Source: Echinicola strongylocentroti (GTDB lineage: Bacteria > Bacteroidota > Bacteroidia > Cytophagales > Cyclobacteriaceae). Taken from it: 64,000 nt of DNA. Both the position numbers and the translations under genes were made by a program. The stretch lies in NCBI RefSeq assembly GCF_003260975.1, contig NZ_CP030041.1:2589001-2653000 (forward strand). The letters run 5' to 3'. Under the pieces are notes generated by a model that had not been told where the DNA came from, made no database searches, and saw nothing but the letters and a program-made list of their open reading frames with translations. Shown one piece after another: positions 51,995 through 61,152 of this stretch; position 1 is the first letter of the stretch, and each line of letters starts with the position of its first letter.

Positions 51995-54963
51995 TTATTC
52001 GCGAATAGCCTGATAAATAATATCGTGGATTTCCGTTCGCACATGCTCTCTCAACAGCGAATTATTACTGGCATTGGGATACACCCTATTGGACAGAAAG
52101 ACGTAGATCAACTCCTCATCGGGATCTGCCCACACGGCTGTCCCCGTAAAACCTGTGTGCCCAAAGCTACTTTTGGAGGCCAATTTGCCTGCTGGCCCGC
52201 CTTCTCCCGGCTCGGGATCAGGCTTATCCCAGCCCCATCCTCTACGGCTTTGATTGGACTGTCTCTTGGTAAACTCTTTAACGGTTTTGGCATCCAATAG
52301 GTTTATCCCTCCATACTGTCCTTCCTGCAACATCATCTGCATCATCACCGCAAGGTCATGTGCTGTCCCAAACAGCCCCGCATGACCAGCCACACCACCG
52401 TACATGGCCGCTCCAGGATCATGAACAAACCCCCGAATAAGCTCATGCCTAAAGACCACGTCATTCTCCGTAGGAGCGATCCTGTCCACCTCGTACTTTT
52501 CCAAAGGCTGGTAGGTAAGTGTATAAAGCCCCAATGGATGGTAAAAATTCTGATCCAAAAAATCATTTATGGGCTGGTTAAGGATTCGCTCCACTACGCG
52601 CTGCATGATATACATGGTCAGGTCCGAATACTTATAGCCATATCCCTTGGAGGATTTTCTCCGGAGGGGAGATTCGACCGTCCATTTCCACACACTGTCG
52701 GGCAAGGCATCCATTGCATACATCTTGTCGGTCACCTGTATAGTATATCCGGCATTTTTTTGTGAATGATAAAACGAGGGATCCCACCTTCCTGATGAAA
52801 TGGTCTTGGTGTAGTGTGGTATCCATGGCGTCAAGCCTGCCTCGTGCGCCATAATGTCCTTGAGCTTAAGATTGGCCTTGTTGGTACCTTTCAGTTCGGG
52901 AAGATAGCGTACTACTGGGTCATTCATGTCGAGCATCCCCCGGCTTGCTAAAAACATCACCGTCTGAGTAGTGGCCATCACCTTGGTGATCGATGCCAAG
53001 TCGTACACTGTCTCAGGAGTGACTGTCGCCGTCTTACTATAATCCAAATAGCCATAACCTCTCTCAAAGACCACTTTGCCATTCTTGGCCACTAGCACAC
53101 TAGCTCCAGGAGTGGATTTACCCCGAATGGCCTGTCCGACCACATCATCGATGGCATTCAGCGTACGACTGTCCATTCCTTCATTTTCGGGCTGGCTATA
53201 TCCTAAGCGGTCTTTGGACTGGGCGGGCACTGAAATCCCCGCAGGCAGGGCTGGGCTTACGGTCGCAGGCAAAGCTCCATCCACACCCCGGGCGCCAAAG
53301 ATCACTTGTGGCGCCAGCTTTTCGGTATATTCATTTTCTTCATAGGCCACCAACACATTGGGCAGGCCGTCGAGGTATTTTGCCGCATAGGCATTTCCGA
53401 ACAGAACGGTGATGACGTTGTACTTTTCGCTCAGGTTTTTGATAAAGTACATGTCCTCTTGCTTGATGCCAAAATTTCGTCTCGGGCTATTGCTTACGTC
53501 AGTAACGCCCACTACTATGGTATTGTACTCCTTGAGGTTTTGCTCGAGGGCACGGTAAGACTGGTTATTGCTATTTCTGGCGAGCCTGTAATGTTTAAAC
53601 TTCCCAAATTTATCGAGGTATTGCTGGAAAGTCCCTCCACCGTCCCCCAGTGTGATAGAGGCCATCTTCAGCAGGTCTTGGTTGCGGATAGGCAAAAACC
53701 CTCCTTTGTTAGCTGTCATGGTCATCGCCCCGGCATAGAGTCGCTCCACCAGTGCGGAAGTTTCGTAGGTACTGAGTCGCTCCACGAGTTTTTCGGTATC
53801 GACATGCTGCGGCTTGTTCAAGCCTGCCCAATATTTGGCCTTAAGGATTTTTTTGACGCGGGTGTCTATTTGTTCCTTGGATATCCGGCCATCGGCTACC
53901 GCTTGTAGGATCAGCCGCTTGGACTTGGGGACATCCTCTGCATAGAGCAGCACGTCATTCCCGGCCAGGAGTGCGAGAAGGTCCACCTCTCCCGGCGCAT
54001 GCAAATTACTCACTCCTCTCATGTTCAAGGCATCGGTAAACACCAATCCTTCAAAACCCATGTCCTTTTTGAGCAAGTCATTGACCACGGCAGGTGTTAG
54101 GGTAGTCGGTTTACCGGAAGTAGTGCCCAAGCTGGGAATATGCAGGTGGGCCACCATCACACTCATCAGGTTTTCTTTGATCAGCTGACGGTAAGGGTAT
54201 AAGTCAACGTCTTGAATTTGCTCCTTTGAATTATTGATGACCGGCGTGGTATAGTGGGAGTCCGAATCGGTATCGCCATGGCCCGGAAAATGCTTGGCAT
54301 TGGCCATCACCCCGTGGTCTTGGAGTCCCTTCATATAGGCAACGGCCTTTTTGGCCACCTTTTCCTTTTGCTCTCCAAATGCCCGGTAACCGATTACGGG
54401 GTTATTGGGATTGGAGTTGACGTCCACGACGGGGGCAAAATTGATGTGCATTCCCAGTTCCTTAAACTGACGGGCGATCTCCGTGCCCATATCATATATC
54501 AACTCATCATCTCTGATGGCCCCCAAGGTCATTTGTTTGGGAAACTTCAGCACACTGTCCAGCCGCATGCTGACGCCCCATTCGGCATCCATGGCGATCA
54601 TCAGCGGTGTTTTGGCGATGGATTGGTAATAATTGGTCAAATGGGCTTGTCTTACAGGACCGCCCTGAAAGAAAATCAAACCTCCGAGCTGCTCCTCACG
54701 GATGAGCTTCGCTATTTTTTTCTTATGTGCCTCACCTTGATTGGAGTATGCTGCCACCATGAACAGCTGCCCCAAGCGCTCTTCGAATGTCAGCCTGTTA
54801 AAAACACTATCCACCCACTTTTTCTGCGCCACATAATCCCTGGTCCTAAGGGGATCACCATAATTATCGATCTCTTTGTTGTCAAACCCAAAAGATAGTT
54901 GAAAAAAGACCATCCCCCAATGAGCAGCAGGACGAACAGCACTCGCCAAACTTTTTGATTCAT
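51995..54963 (-). CDS. Fusion of GH3 beta-N-acetylglucosaminidase and serine beta-lactamase-type domains; needs a -1 shift or one extra base near the start
   Basis: The GH3 part (first ~350 residues) has the NagZ motifs KHFPGHGDTDSDSHYTTPV and FTDALNM with its nucleophile Asp, a role in trimming GlcNAc from peptidoglycan. After a GH3 C-terminal domain comes a class C/EstB-like beta-lactamase domain (last ~390 residues) with ASITKVM (SxxK), YSDLTMY and HTGFTG. From the ATG at 54963 the first 21 codons encode a hydrophobic signal/anchor, but that frame ends early. The main frame begins after the run of six T (minus strand; 54902-54907) inside T_TTT_TTC. A -1 slip there, or one more T, joins signal peptide to enzyme. 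The TTG at 54949 is an unlikely start. Confidence 0.82.
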
Positions 54964-54998
54964 CCGATTGTTTAATTTTTATTGCTTAAAATTTAAAA

Positions 54999-55006
54999 TA
55001 ACTTTG
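54999..55006 (+). promoter_or_regulatory. -7 promoter box for the mutL operon
   Basis: TAACTTTG, a perfect TAnnTTTG match, about 140 bp before the first ATG of the operon (55149). No good -33 spacing, so tentative. Confidence 0.35.
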
Positions 55007-55148
55007 TATAGATTACTGTAGACAGTTTCTTGCAAGTAATCTCTAAATTTACGAATATTCAAGCTTTTCCCTACCATAAATAGTGACAAGCAAAACCAAC
55101 GTTACCATATTTAACGTTATGATAGTGTAAACGAATTCAATTATCAGC

Positions 55149-55565
55149 ATGAAATTTCCATCCATATTTAGAACGGCCCATCCTATGCGCTTTGACATCA
55201 AGCCAAGGCACTATGATCCTGTGAAAGAAGAAATCGAACAACGCACTTCCAGGATCAAGCGACAGCTGGAGGCTGAAGGATTGCTTTCTAATGGAAAAGA
55301 CCAAGATATTGAAGAAGCCTATCGAAGGGCCGAAGGTTCTTCTATTCGAGGAGCCTTTACCCAGGGAAGTCCTATCCGTAACAAGCCATCTGAACTCTTT
55401 TCCAGCGCAGGAATGCTGCGAATGATCATCCTGCTGGTCTTAGTGGGTACGATCACCGGTTACTTGTACTGGGGAATGGACGCACTGTACACACTCCTAT
55501 ACGTTGGAATCGGAATAGCCGTCGTGCTGTTCTTGTTTAGATTGAAAGGCAAAACAAATGAGTGA
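55149..55565 (+). CDS. Hypothetical membrane protein, first gene of the mutL operon
   Basis: 138 residues; unrecognised family. The N-terminal half is soluble and charged (RHYDPVKEEIEQRTSRIKRQ, coiled-coil-like). Two membrane helices end it: MLRMIILLVLVGTITGYLYW and ALYTLLYVGIGIAVVLFLF. The first 15 residues resemble an N-terminal amphipathic region rather than a signal peptide. It overlaps mutL by 8 bp, so the two are translationally coupled. That arrangement suggests a conserved neighbourhood, but a functional link to mismatch repair is not established. Confidence 0.8.
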   Translation: MKFPSIFRTAHPMRFDIKPRHYDPVKEEIEQRTSRIKRQLEAEGLLSNGKDQDIEEAYRRAEGSSIRGAFTQGSPIRNKPSELFSSAGMLRMIILLVLVGTITGYLYWGMDALYTLLYVGIGIAVVLFLFRLKGKTNE

Positions 55566-57432
55566 TATTATCCAACTTCTGCCGGATGCTATCGCTAACC
55601 AGATTGCCGCCGGAGAAGTAGTACAGCGTCCCTCATCTGCACTAAAGGAACTCTTGGAAAATGCTATTGATGCAGGGGCGACAGATATACAAGTGGTCAT
55701 CAAGGAGGCCGGCAAAATACTCATCCAGGTCATAGACAATGGCAAAGGGATGAGCCTTACCGATGCCCGAATGTGCTTTGAACGACATGCCACTTCCAAA
55801 ATCAGAAGTTCAGAAGACCTCTTTGCCATCAGGACATTTGGCTTTCGGGGCGAAGCCATGGCTTCCATCGCTGCAGTCGCTCAGGTAGAGCTCAAGACCA
55901 GGGCAATGGGAGAGGAACTTGGTACCCTGATCTGCATCGAGGGCTCGGAAGTCAAAAAACAGGAGCCTGTCGTATGTCCAGAAGGCACCTCCATTTCCGT
56001 AAAAAATCTCTTCTTCAACGTACCTGCACGGAGAAATTTTCTCAAGTCCAATCCCGTGGAGATGAAACACATCGTAGAGGAGTTTCAGCGGGTAGCCTTG
56101 GCCAATCCTGAAGTGAGCTTTAGCTTAATGCACAATGACATGGAGCTGTTCAAGCTCAGTTCGGGCAAACTCAGCCAACGGATCGTGGGAATCTTTGGAA
56201 AAAACTACCAAAGTCAGCTGGTGGCTTGTGAAGAGGACACTCCCCATGTTACCATCAAGGGCTATGTAGGCAAACCCGAAAACGCCAAAAAATCACGCGG
56301 AGAGCAGTATTTCTTCGTAAACAACCGCTATATCAAAAGCAATTACCTCAATCATGCCGTAACCAATGCCTTCGATGGACTGATGGCATCCGATCAGCAT
56401 CCTTTCTATGTACTGTTCTTGGAACTGGACCCTTCCCACATCGATATCAATGTCCACCCGACCAAAACAGAAATAAAGTTTGATGATGAGCGCACCATCT
56501 ACTCGGTAGTCAGGGCTGGCGTAAAGCAAGCTTTGGGAGCACACAATGTCGTTCCCACGCTGGACTTTAGCTTGGATGTGAATTTTACCGAAAACTGGAA
56601 AAACGACGAGGTAAGAAAGGACGAAGTCAGCAGGGAAAACAGCTATAAAACCTACAGCACCCCTTCCTTCAAAAAACAGGATACTTCTGGCTGGGAACGC
56701 TTGTTTGAGGGAGAAAAAAACAGTGATGTTAGGGAATCAGCCATAAAAGAAACCTCCGATGATTCATCGGAGCTGCTTACCTTCTCCAGCCGTGCCAATG
56801 AAGAAGATGAGGGGAGTAGTTTTACTCCCGAACCACTCCCTTCTGCACACCCTGCCGAGGAGCGAAATACTGGCACGACATTTCAAGTAGAGCTGAATTA
56901 TATCGTAGCGCAGCTGGGCACTGGACTATTGCTGATAGACCAGCAAGCCAGCCATGAACGCATCCTGTACGAGCGCTATATCAAGCAGCTGAAAAACACC
57001 GGTGGTGCCTCACAGCAATGCCTCTTTCCTCAAAGCCTGAGCCTGAGTCTGGCCGATTATACCTTGGCCATGGACCTTCACGAGGAGCTTAATAGCTTGG
57101 GATTTGTCATAGAGGAATTTGGAAAAAACACGCTATTGATCAAGGGTGTCCCTGCAGATGTACAGGTCAACAATGAAAAAGCCTTGTTTGAAGGGCTTTT
57201 AGAACAATTCAATCACTTTAAATCCGAACTGTCCTTGGACAACAAGGAAAACTTGGCGCGGTCTTTGGCAAAGAAATCGTCGATCAAGAAGGGCACCAAG
57301 CTCAAAAGCCAAGAAATGGAGACCTTGGTCGGGCAGTTATTTGCTTGCCAAAACCCAAATTATGGGCTTTCGGGGAACAAAACCTTTGTAAAACTTGATT
57401 TAAGTAAAATACGCAGTTTTTTTGAAAAATAA
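55558..57432 (+). CDS. mutL: DNA mismatch repair protein MutL
   Basis: This 624-residue dimer couples MutS recognition to strand incision. The GHKL ATPase N-terminus shows LLENAIDAGATDIQV (catalytic E34), DNGKGMS, RHATSKI and GFRGEAMASI. Motif YFFVNNRYIKS and DPSHIDINVHPTKTE follow. After a variable linker (about 345-440), the C-terminal dimerisation/endonuclease domain has DQQASHERILYE, matching the DQHA(X)2E(X)4E nuclease motif except that His is Gln. The later CPHGRP motif is replaced by CQNPNYGLSGNKTF. The nuclease site is thus modified but not lost. Second gene of a four-gene operon; a rhomboid gene starts 4 bp after its stop. Confidence 0.95.
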   Translation: MSDIIQLLPDAIANQIAAGEVVQRPSSALKELLENAIDAGATDIQVVIKEAGKILIQVIDNGKGMSLTDARMCFERHATSKIRSSEDLFAIRTFGFRGEAMASIAAVAQVELKTRAMGEELGTLICIEGSEVKKQEPVVCPEGTSISVKNLFFNVPARRNFLKSNPVEMKHIVEEFQRVALANPEVSFSLMHNDMELFKLSSGKLSQRIVGIFGKNYQSQLVACEEDTPHVTIKGYVGKPENAKKSRGEQYFFVNNRYIKSNYLNHAVTNAFDGLMASDQHPFYVLFLELDPSHIDINVHPTKTEIKFDDERTIYSVVRAGVKQALGAHNVVPTLDFSLDVNFTENWKNDEVRKDEVSRENSYKTYSTPSFKKQDTSGWERLFEGEKNSDVRESAIKETSDDSSELLTFSSRANEEDEGSSFTPEPLPSAHPAEERNTGTTFQVELNYIVAQLGTGLLLIDQQASHERILYERYIKQLKNTGGASQQCLFPQSLSLSLADYTLAMDLHEELNSLGFVIEEFGKNTLLIKGVPADVQVNNEKALFEGLLEQFNHFKSELSLDNKENLARSLAKKSSIKKGTKLKSQEMETLVGQLFACQNPNYGLSGNKTFVKLDLSKIRSFFEK

Positions 57433-57435
57433 TAT

Positions 57436-58227
57436 ATGTTTAGATCACTAACCCCCGTCGTCAAAAACCTATTGCTGATCAATGTGGGCATCTACGTAGT
57501 GGCCAGCTTTCTCATGCCGCAGCTGCAGGCATGGTTTGCACTATACTACATAGAGAGCAAATTTTTCATGCCATTTCAGTTTTTGACGTACATGTTTATG
57601 CATGCTGGTATATGGCACCTGATCAGCAATATGTTTGGACTATTTATCTTCGGTCCCTTGCTGGAGCAATTCCTTGGCCCCAAAAAGCTGCTCACCCTAT
57701 GGATGGTCTGCGGCGTAGGTGCTGGTGTATTGTATTCAGGCTATACCGCCTTCCAGATGAACCAGCTGAACCAGAAAATCGAAACATTCTACAACAACCC
57801 CGACCCAGAGGTCTTTAACCAGTTTGTTTCAGACAACAGCTACATGTTCAAATCAAGCATTTATGATTTGATCGACAGATTTAGCCGTGATCCGAGCAAT
57901 GAGTCTTATGTTCAGCAGGCAAAGGCCAACATGAACCAAGTAAGGGAGTATAAGTCAAATATCCCCATGGTAGGGGCTTCTGGTGCGCTGTTTGGTATCT
58001 TAGTGGCTTTTGGGATGCTGTTTCCCAATACGCAGCTGTTTTTGCTCTTCCCGCCCATGCCGATCAAGGCCAAGTACTTGGTGCTCTTTTATGGGCTCTA
58101 CACCGTCTATAACATCATCGTCAATAACCCCACGGATAACGTGGCTCACTTTGCGCATTTTAGTGGTTTAATTATCGGCGCGATTTTGGTAACTTTCTGG
58201 AAAAAGAATAGAACTAGCTTTTACTGA
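57436..58227 (+). CDS. Rhomboid-family intramembrane serine protease (first of two)
   Basis: 263-residue polytopic protein with about six membrane helices; the second and third are preceded by the rhomboid HAGIWHLISNMFGLFIFG. Catalytic serine is in GASGALFG (about residue 181) and catalytic histidine in VAHFAHFSG (about 238), so the Ser-His dyad is intact. A polar insertion of about 60 residues (about 110-165) separates helices and is unusual. Membrane location: inner membrane. Substrates unknown. Starts 4 bp after mutL and ends 2 bp before the next rhomboid gene. Confidence 0.93.
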   Translation: MFRSLTPVVKNLLLINVGIYVVASFLMPQLQAWFALYYIESKFFMPFQFLTYMFMHAGIWHLISNMFGLFIFGPLLEQFLGPKKLLTLWMVCGVGAGVLYSGYTAFQMNQLNQKIETFYNNPDPEVFNQFVSDNSYMFKSSIYDLIDRFSRDPSNESYVQQAKANMNQVREYKSNIPMVGASGALFGILVAFGMLFPNTQLFLLFPPMPIKAKYLVLFYGLYTVYNIIVNNPTDNVAHFAHFSGLIIGAILVTFWKKNRTSFY

Positions 58228-58229
58228 TC

Positions 58230-59150
58230 ATGTACGGAGGATTCTGGTATTATTTAAAAAACGCTTTTAATCACAAGGACAACAGCCTTTACAAGTTATT
58301 GGCCATTAACATCCTTGTCTTTTTGGTATTCATGGTACTCAGGGTTTTTCTCACCATCAGTGGTGAAGAGGCACTCTACCAACACATCATAAGCTACTTT
58401 ATGATGCCCGCTGAAGTGGGCAGGATCATCACACAGCCTTGGTCCATTCTCACGTACATGTTTATGCATGAAGGGATTTTCCATATCCTTTTCAATATGC
58501 TTTTCCTGTACTGGTTTGGGCTTCTGGTGCAAGAATACCTGGGCAGCAGGAAATTGGCCAACCTCTACATATTAGGTGGACTGGCGGGTGCTGTTCTCTA
58601 CGTCATCATGTACAATGTAGCACCCTTCTTTATCGAACAAAGAGATGTCGCCCTGATGCTGGGAGCCAGTGCAGGAGTCTATGCCATTGTCGTAGGCGCG
58701 GCGACGCTTACCCCTGATACTACGTTTCACCTGATCCTTTTGGGACCTGTCAAGATAAAATACATTGCTATTTTCTATGTGGTCATTGCCTTTGCCAACA
58801 GTACTGGCGCCAATGCCGGTGGTGAATTGGCCCACTTGGGCGGTGCGGCCTTGGGTTATTTTTATATCACGATGCTCCGCAAAGGAACCGATTTGGGTGC
58901 TCCCGTGCAGGGAGTAGGTAAATTCTTCGAAAATATCCTCTCCGGACGACCCAATGTCAAGGTGTCCTACCGGAAGAAAAATGCACCCTACAAAAGTGAA
59001 CCACTGCGTGACACTGAGACCAAAAACTCCAAGAAAGAAGGAACCACACAAGAGGAAATTGACAAAATCCTCGACAAAATAGCCGATAAAGGCTATGATA
59101 GTCTCAGCAAGGAAGAAAAAAGAAAGCTCTTTGAATACAGCAATAAGTAA
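58230..59150 (+). CDS. Rhomboid-family intramembrane serine protease (second of two)
   Basis: 306 residues with six membrane helices, HEGIFHILFNMLFLYWFG, catalytic serine in GASAGVYA (about residue 145) and histidine in ELAHLGGAALGY (about 198). Both dyad residues are present. A soluble Lys/Glu-rich tail of about 90 residues extends past the last helix and includes EEIDKILDKIADKGYDSLSK, a motif common at the ends of Bacteroidota rhomboids. It differs from its upstream neighbour, which lacks this tail, so the two are not simple recent duplicates. Last gene of the operon. Confidence 0.93.
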   Translation: MYGGFWYYLKNAFNHKDNSLYKLLAINILVFLVFMVLRVFLTISGEEALYQHIISYFMMPAEVGRIITQPWSILTYMFMHEGIFHILFNMLFLYWFGLLVQEYLGSRKLANLYILGGLAGAVLYVIMYNVAPFFIEQRDVALMLGASAGVYAIVVGAATLTPDTTFHLILLGPVKIKYIAIFYVVIAFANSTGANAGGELAHLGGAALGYFYITMLRKGTDLGAPVQGVGKFFENILSGRPNVKVSYRKKNAPYKSEPLRDTETKNSKKEGTTQEEIDKILDKIADKGYDSLSKEEKRKLFEYSNK

Positions 59151-59442
59151 AAAAGAGATGATAGCGCAAAGACAATCATGACTTCTCGATAGCGAACACA
59201 ATTCAACGTAATGCAAGGGAGTGAAGCAATATTCGTTTCTTGATGCGAGACTGCTTTTGAAAACAATTTACACCTGAATAAAAGGACGTAAAAACTTGTT
59301 TATAAAGTTTGGCTACGTGCAAAACCCAAGAGACTACCCCTTTATAATATACAAGAATTTGAATTTAATAAAATAAAAAAACACTTATGAAATAAACTTT
59401 AAATCACTACATTATAGTCATAAATACCATTTTTAGATTATA

Positions 59443-60960
59443 ATGAAAGGTCGAGCCCTCCATTTACTCCTAGTGATGTTTATAGTGGTTTTGTCCATGC
59501 ACCGTACCGCTATCGCCCAACAATACACCTTTGTCCCGGACAATCCTGGGTGCAATGGCCAGTGGAATAATGGAAACTGCTGGGACATTACCATTATCGA
59601 GCCTTCTTGTGCCTCCCCTAATACCACCCCTCCTGGAGCAAGTACTTGCCAAACCGAAATCATCATCAATGACGACTTGTCACGCCCCAATTCACTCAAC
59701 TTCCCCGGCAATACGGACATTTATATCAATAATGGTGCATCGCTCACTTTTGGTAATAATGTCACCATAAATGATGACAAAACAATGAACGTGATTTTTG
59801 AAGAGCCTTTATCCACAATAAATATCAATGGGACACTAACGGTCAATGACCAAGCCATTTTCTCCCTGACCGGAGATACCGACCGGCTACCTTCCGACCC
59901 CATTACCAACTTTGCCAATATTGGCGATGTGGAGATTGACGGGATAGGCATGATCGCCATTGATGCCAATGCCGGTATGGATATCGAAGGCAGCTTGGAA
60001 ATTCATAATCCTTCCAATAATCCTGCAGTGTTTGGCTTGATTGATGTCGATGGTTTTTTCAGCACCACTTCCATCACCGTACGCGGCAACTCGCATTTGG
60101 TCTTTGAAGTAGCAGAAAACAGTACCGTCTATGCCTCAGAACCTGAAGGGACGCTGGAAATGAATGGCAATTCAAGCATGACATTTATCGGTGATTATAA
60201 TGAACCTGGAGGCGATGAGGATGGAGAGAGCATCGTAGAAGTAGGTGGTAACATCGACACCAATGGCAGTGGTGCCCTGATCACTGCTGATGATGCCACC
60301 ATATATACCTGTTATGAATTTCCAACTGGAATTTCCACAGAAGAGCTCCATGAAGGGCAGTTTTTTGAGGAAGAATGCTCGATCGTGCCCGTGATCTGGT
60401 TGGATTTCTATGCTGAATTTGATCCCATTACTGGCTATACAAAACTCGATTGGTCCACTGCCAAGGAATGGGAAAGCAGTCATTTTGAAATAGAGCGCAT
60501 GCATGCTCCATCGGACTCTTTTCAGACAGTTGGGCAGCTTCCCGCCAAAGGATGGGCCGACCAGCCTTCCTCTTACACTTACTATGACAAAGTGGGTAGT
60601 TTTCCGACCAATAGGTTATACTATCGTATCAGACAGGTGGATTTTGATGAAACGCACACATTTACTAAAGTCATCTCACTTACTGTTCCCATCACTTCAA
60701 AAAACGAATGGACTGCCTACCCTAACCCCAGCACTGGCCAGCTTTTTCTTCTACGGCCAAAGCACCTTGCCGCTAGCAGCCATGAAATCAGCGTTCGGCT
60801 CTATTCCCCTACCACTTCCAATGAAATCGCCCACCTGAAACTGCCCTCCCAACAGATCATTCCCATCCATTCCTTATTGAGCAATGCACCACGGGGATTG
60901 CTGATTCTGGAGATCATTTGGGAGGATAAAATTGAGCATATCAAAATTCTCCATCAATGA
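59443..60960 (+). CDS. T9SS cargo protein with a beta-solenoid-like body
   Basis: This 505-residue secreted protein has a Sec signal peptide (ending TAIAQ). The middle (about 80-300) is a run of short beta-rungs such as GASLTFGNNVTINDDKTMNV and GTLTVNDQAIFSLTG, suggesting a right-handed solenoid. The C-terminus has the type IX sorting signature, AYPNPSTGQLFLL about 80 residues from the end, followed by a short beta-rich domain that ends LEIIWEDKIEHIKILHQ. It would be exported across the outer membrane by T9SS and displayed or released. Biological role unknown. No T9SS machinery gene is in the window. Separated from the rhomboid gene by about 290 bp. Confidence 0.85.
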   Translation: MKGRALHLLLVMFIVVLSMHRTAIAQQYTFVPDNPGCNGQWNNGNCWDITIIEPSCASPNTTPPGASTCQTEIIINDDLSRPNSLNFPGNTDIYINNGASLTFGNNVTINDDKTMNVIFEEPLSTININGTLTVNDQAIFSLTGDTDRLPSDPITNFANIGDVEIDGIGMIAIDANAGMDIEGSLEIHNPSNNPAVFGLIDVDGFFSTTSITVRGNSHLVFEVAENSTVYASEPEGTLEMNGNSSMTFIGDYNEPGGDEDGESIVEVGGNIDTNGSGALITADDATIYTCYEFPTGISTEELHEGQFFEEECSIVPVIWLDFYAEFDPITGYTKLDWSTAKEWESSHFEIERMHAPSDSFQTVGQLPAKGWADQPSSYTYYDKVGSFPTNRLYYRIRQVDFDETHTFTKVISLTVPITSKNEWTAYPNPSTGQLFLLRPKHLAASSHEISVRLYSPTTSNEIAHLKLPSQQIIPIHSLLSNAPRGLLILEIIWEDKIEHIKILHQ

Positions 60961-61152
60961 ATAGCGCTAGGATATAAATATCGGTTCTAGATGATTTACT
61001 GTGGATAACTTTTACATCTTCAGGCTCTACTGTTAATTATTGCCAATTTTAAGTTTAGTCTGCACGAGATTGGTTTTTTGAAAATTCTTTTCCCCTGAAA
61101 AGTTGATTAACTTTAGCTCGGTTTAAGGATTGTAGAACGAGTAAAGCAGCGC

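Noticed and set aside
54949..54963. TTG at 54949 as the start of the GH3/beta-lactamase gene
   Set aside because: The resulting N-terminus lacks a signal peptide and encodes atypical residues that match the signal-peptide region read in the wrong frame.
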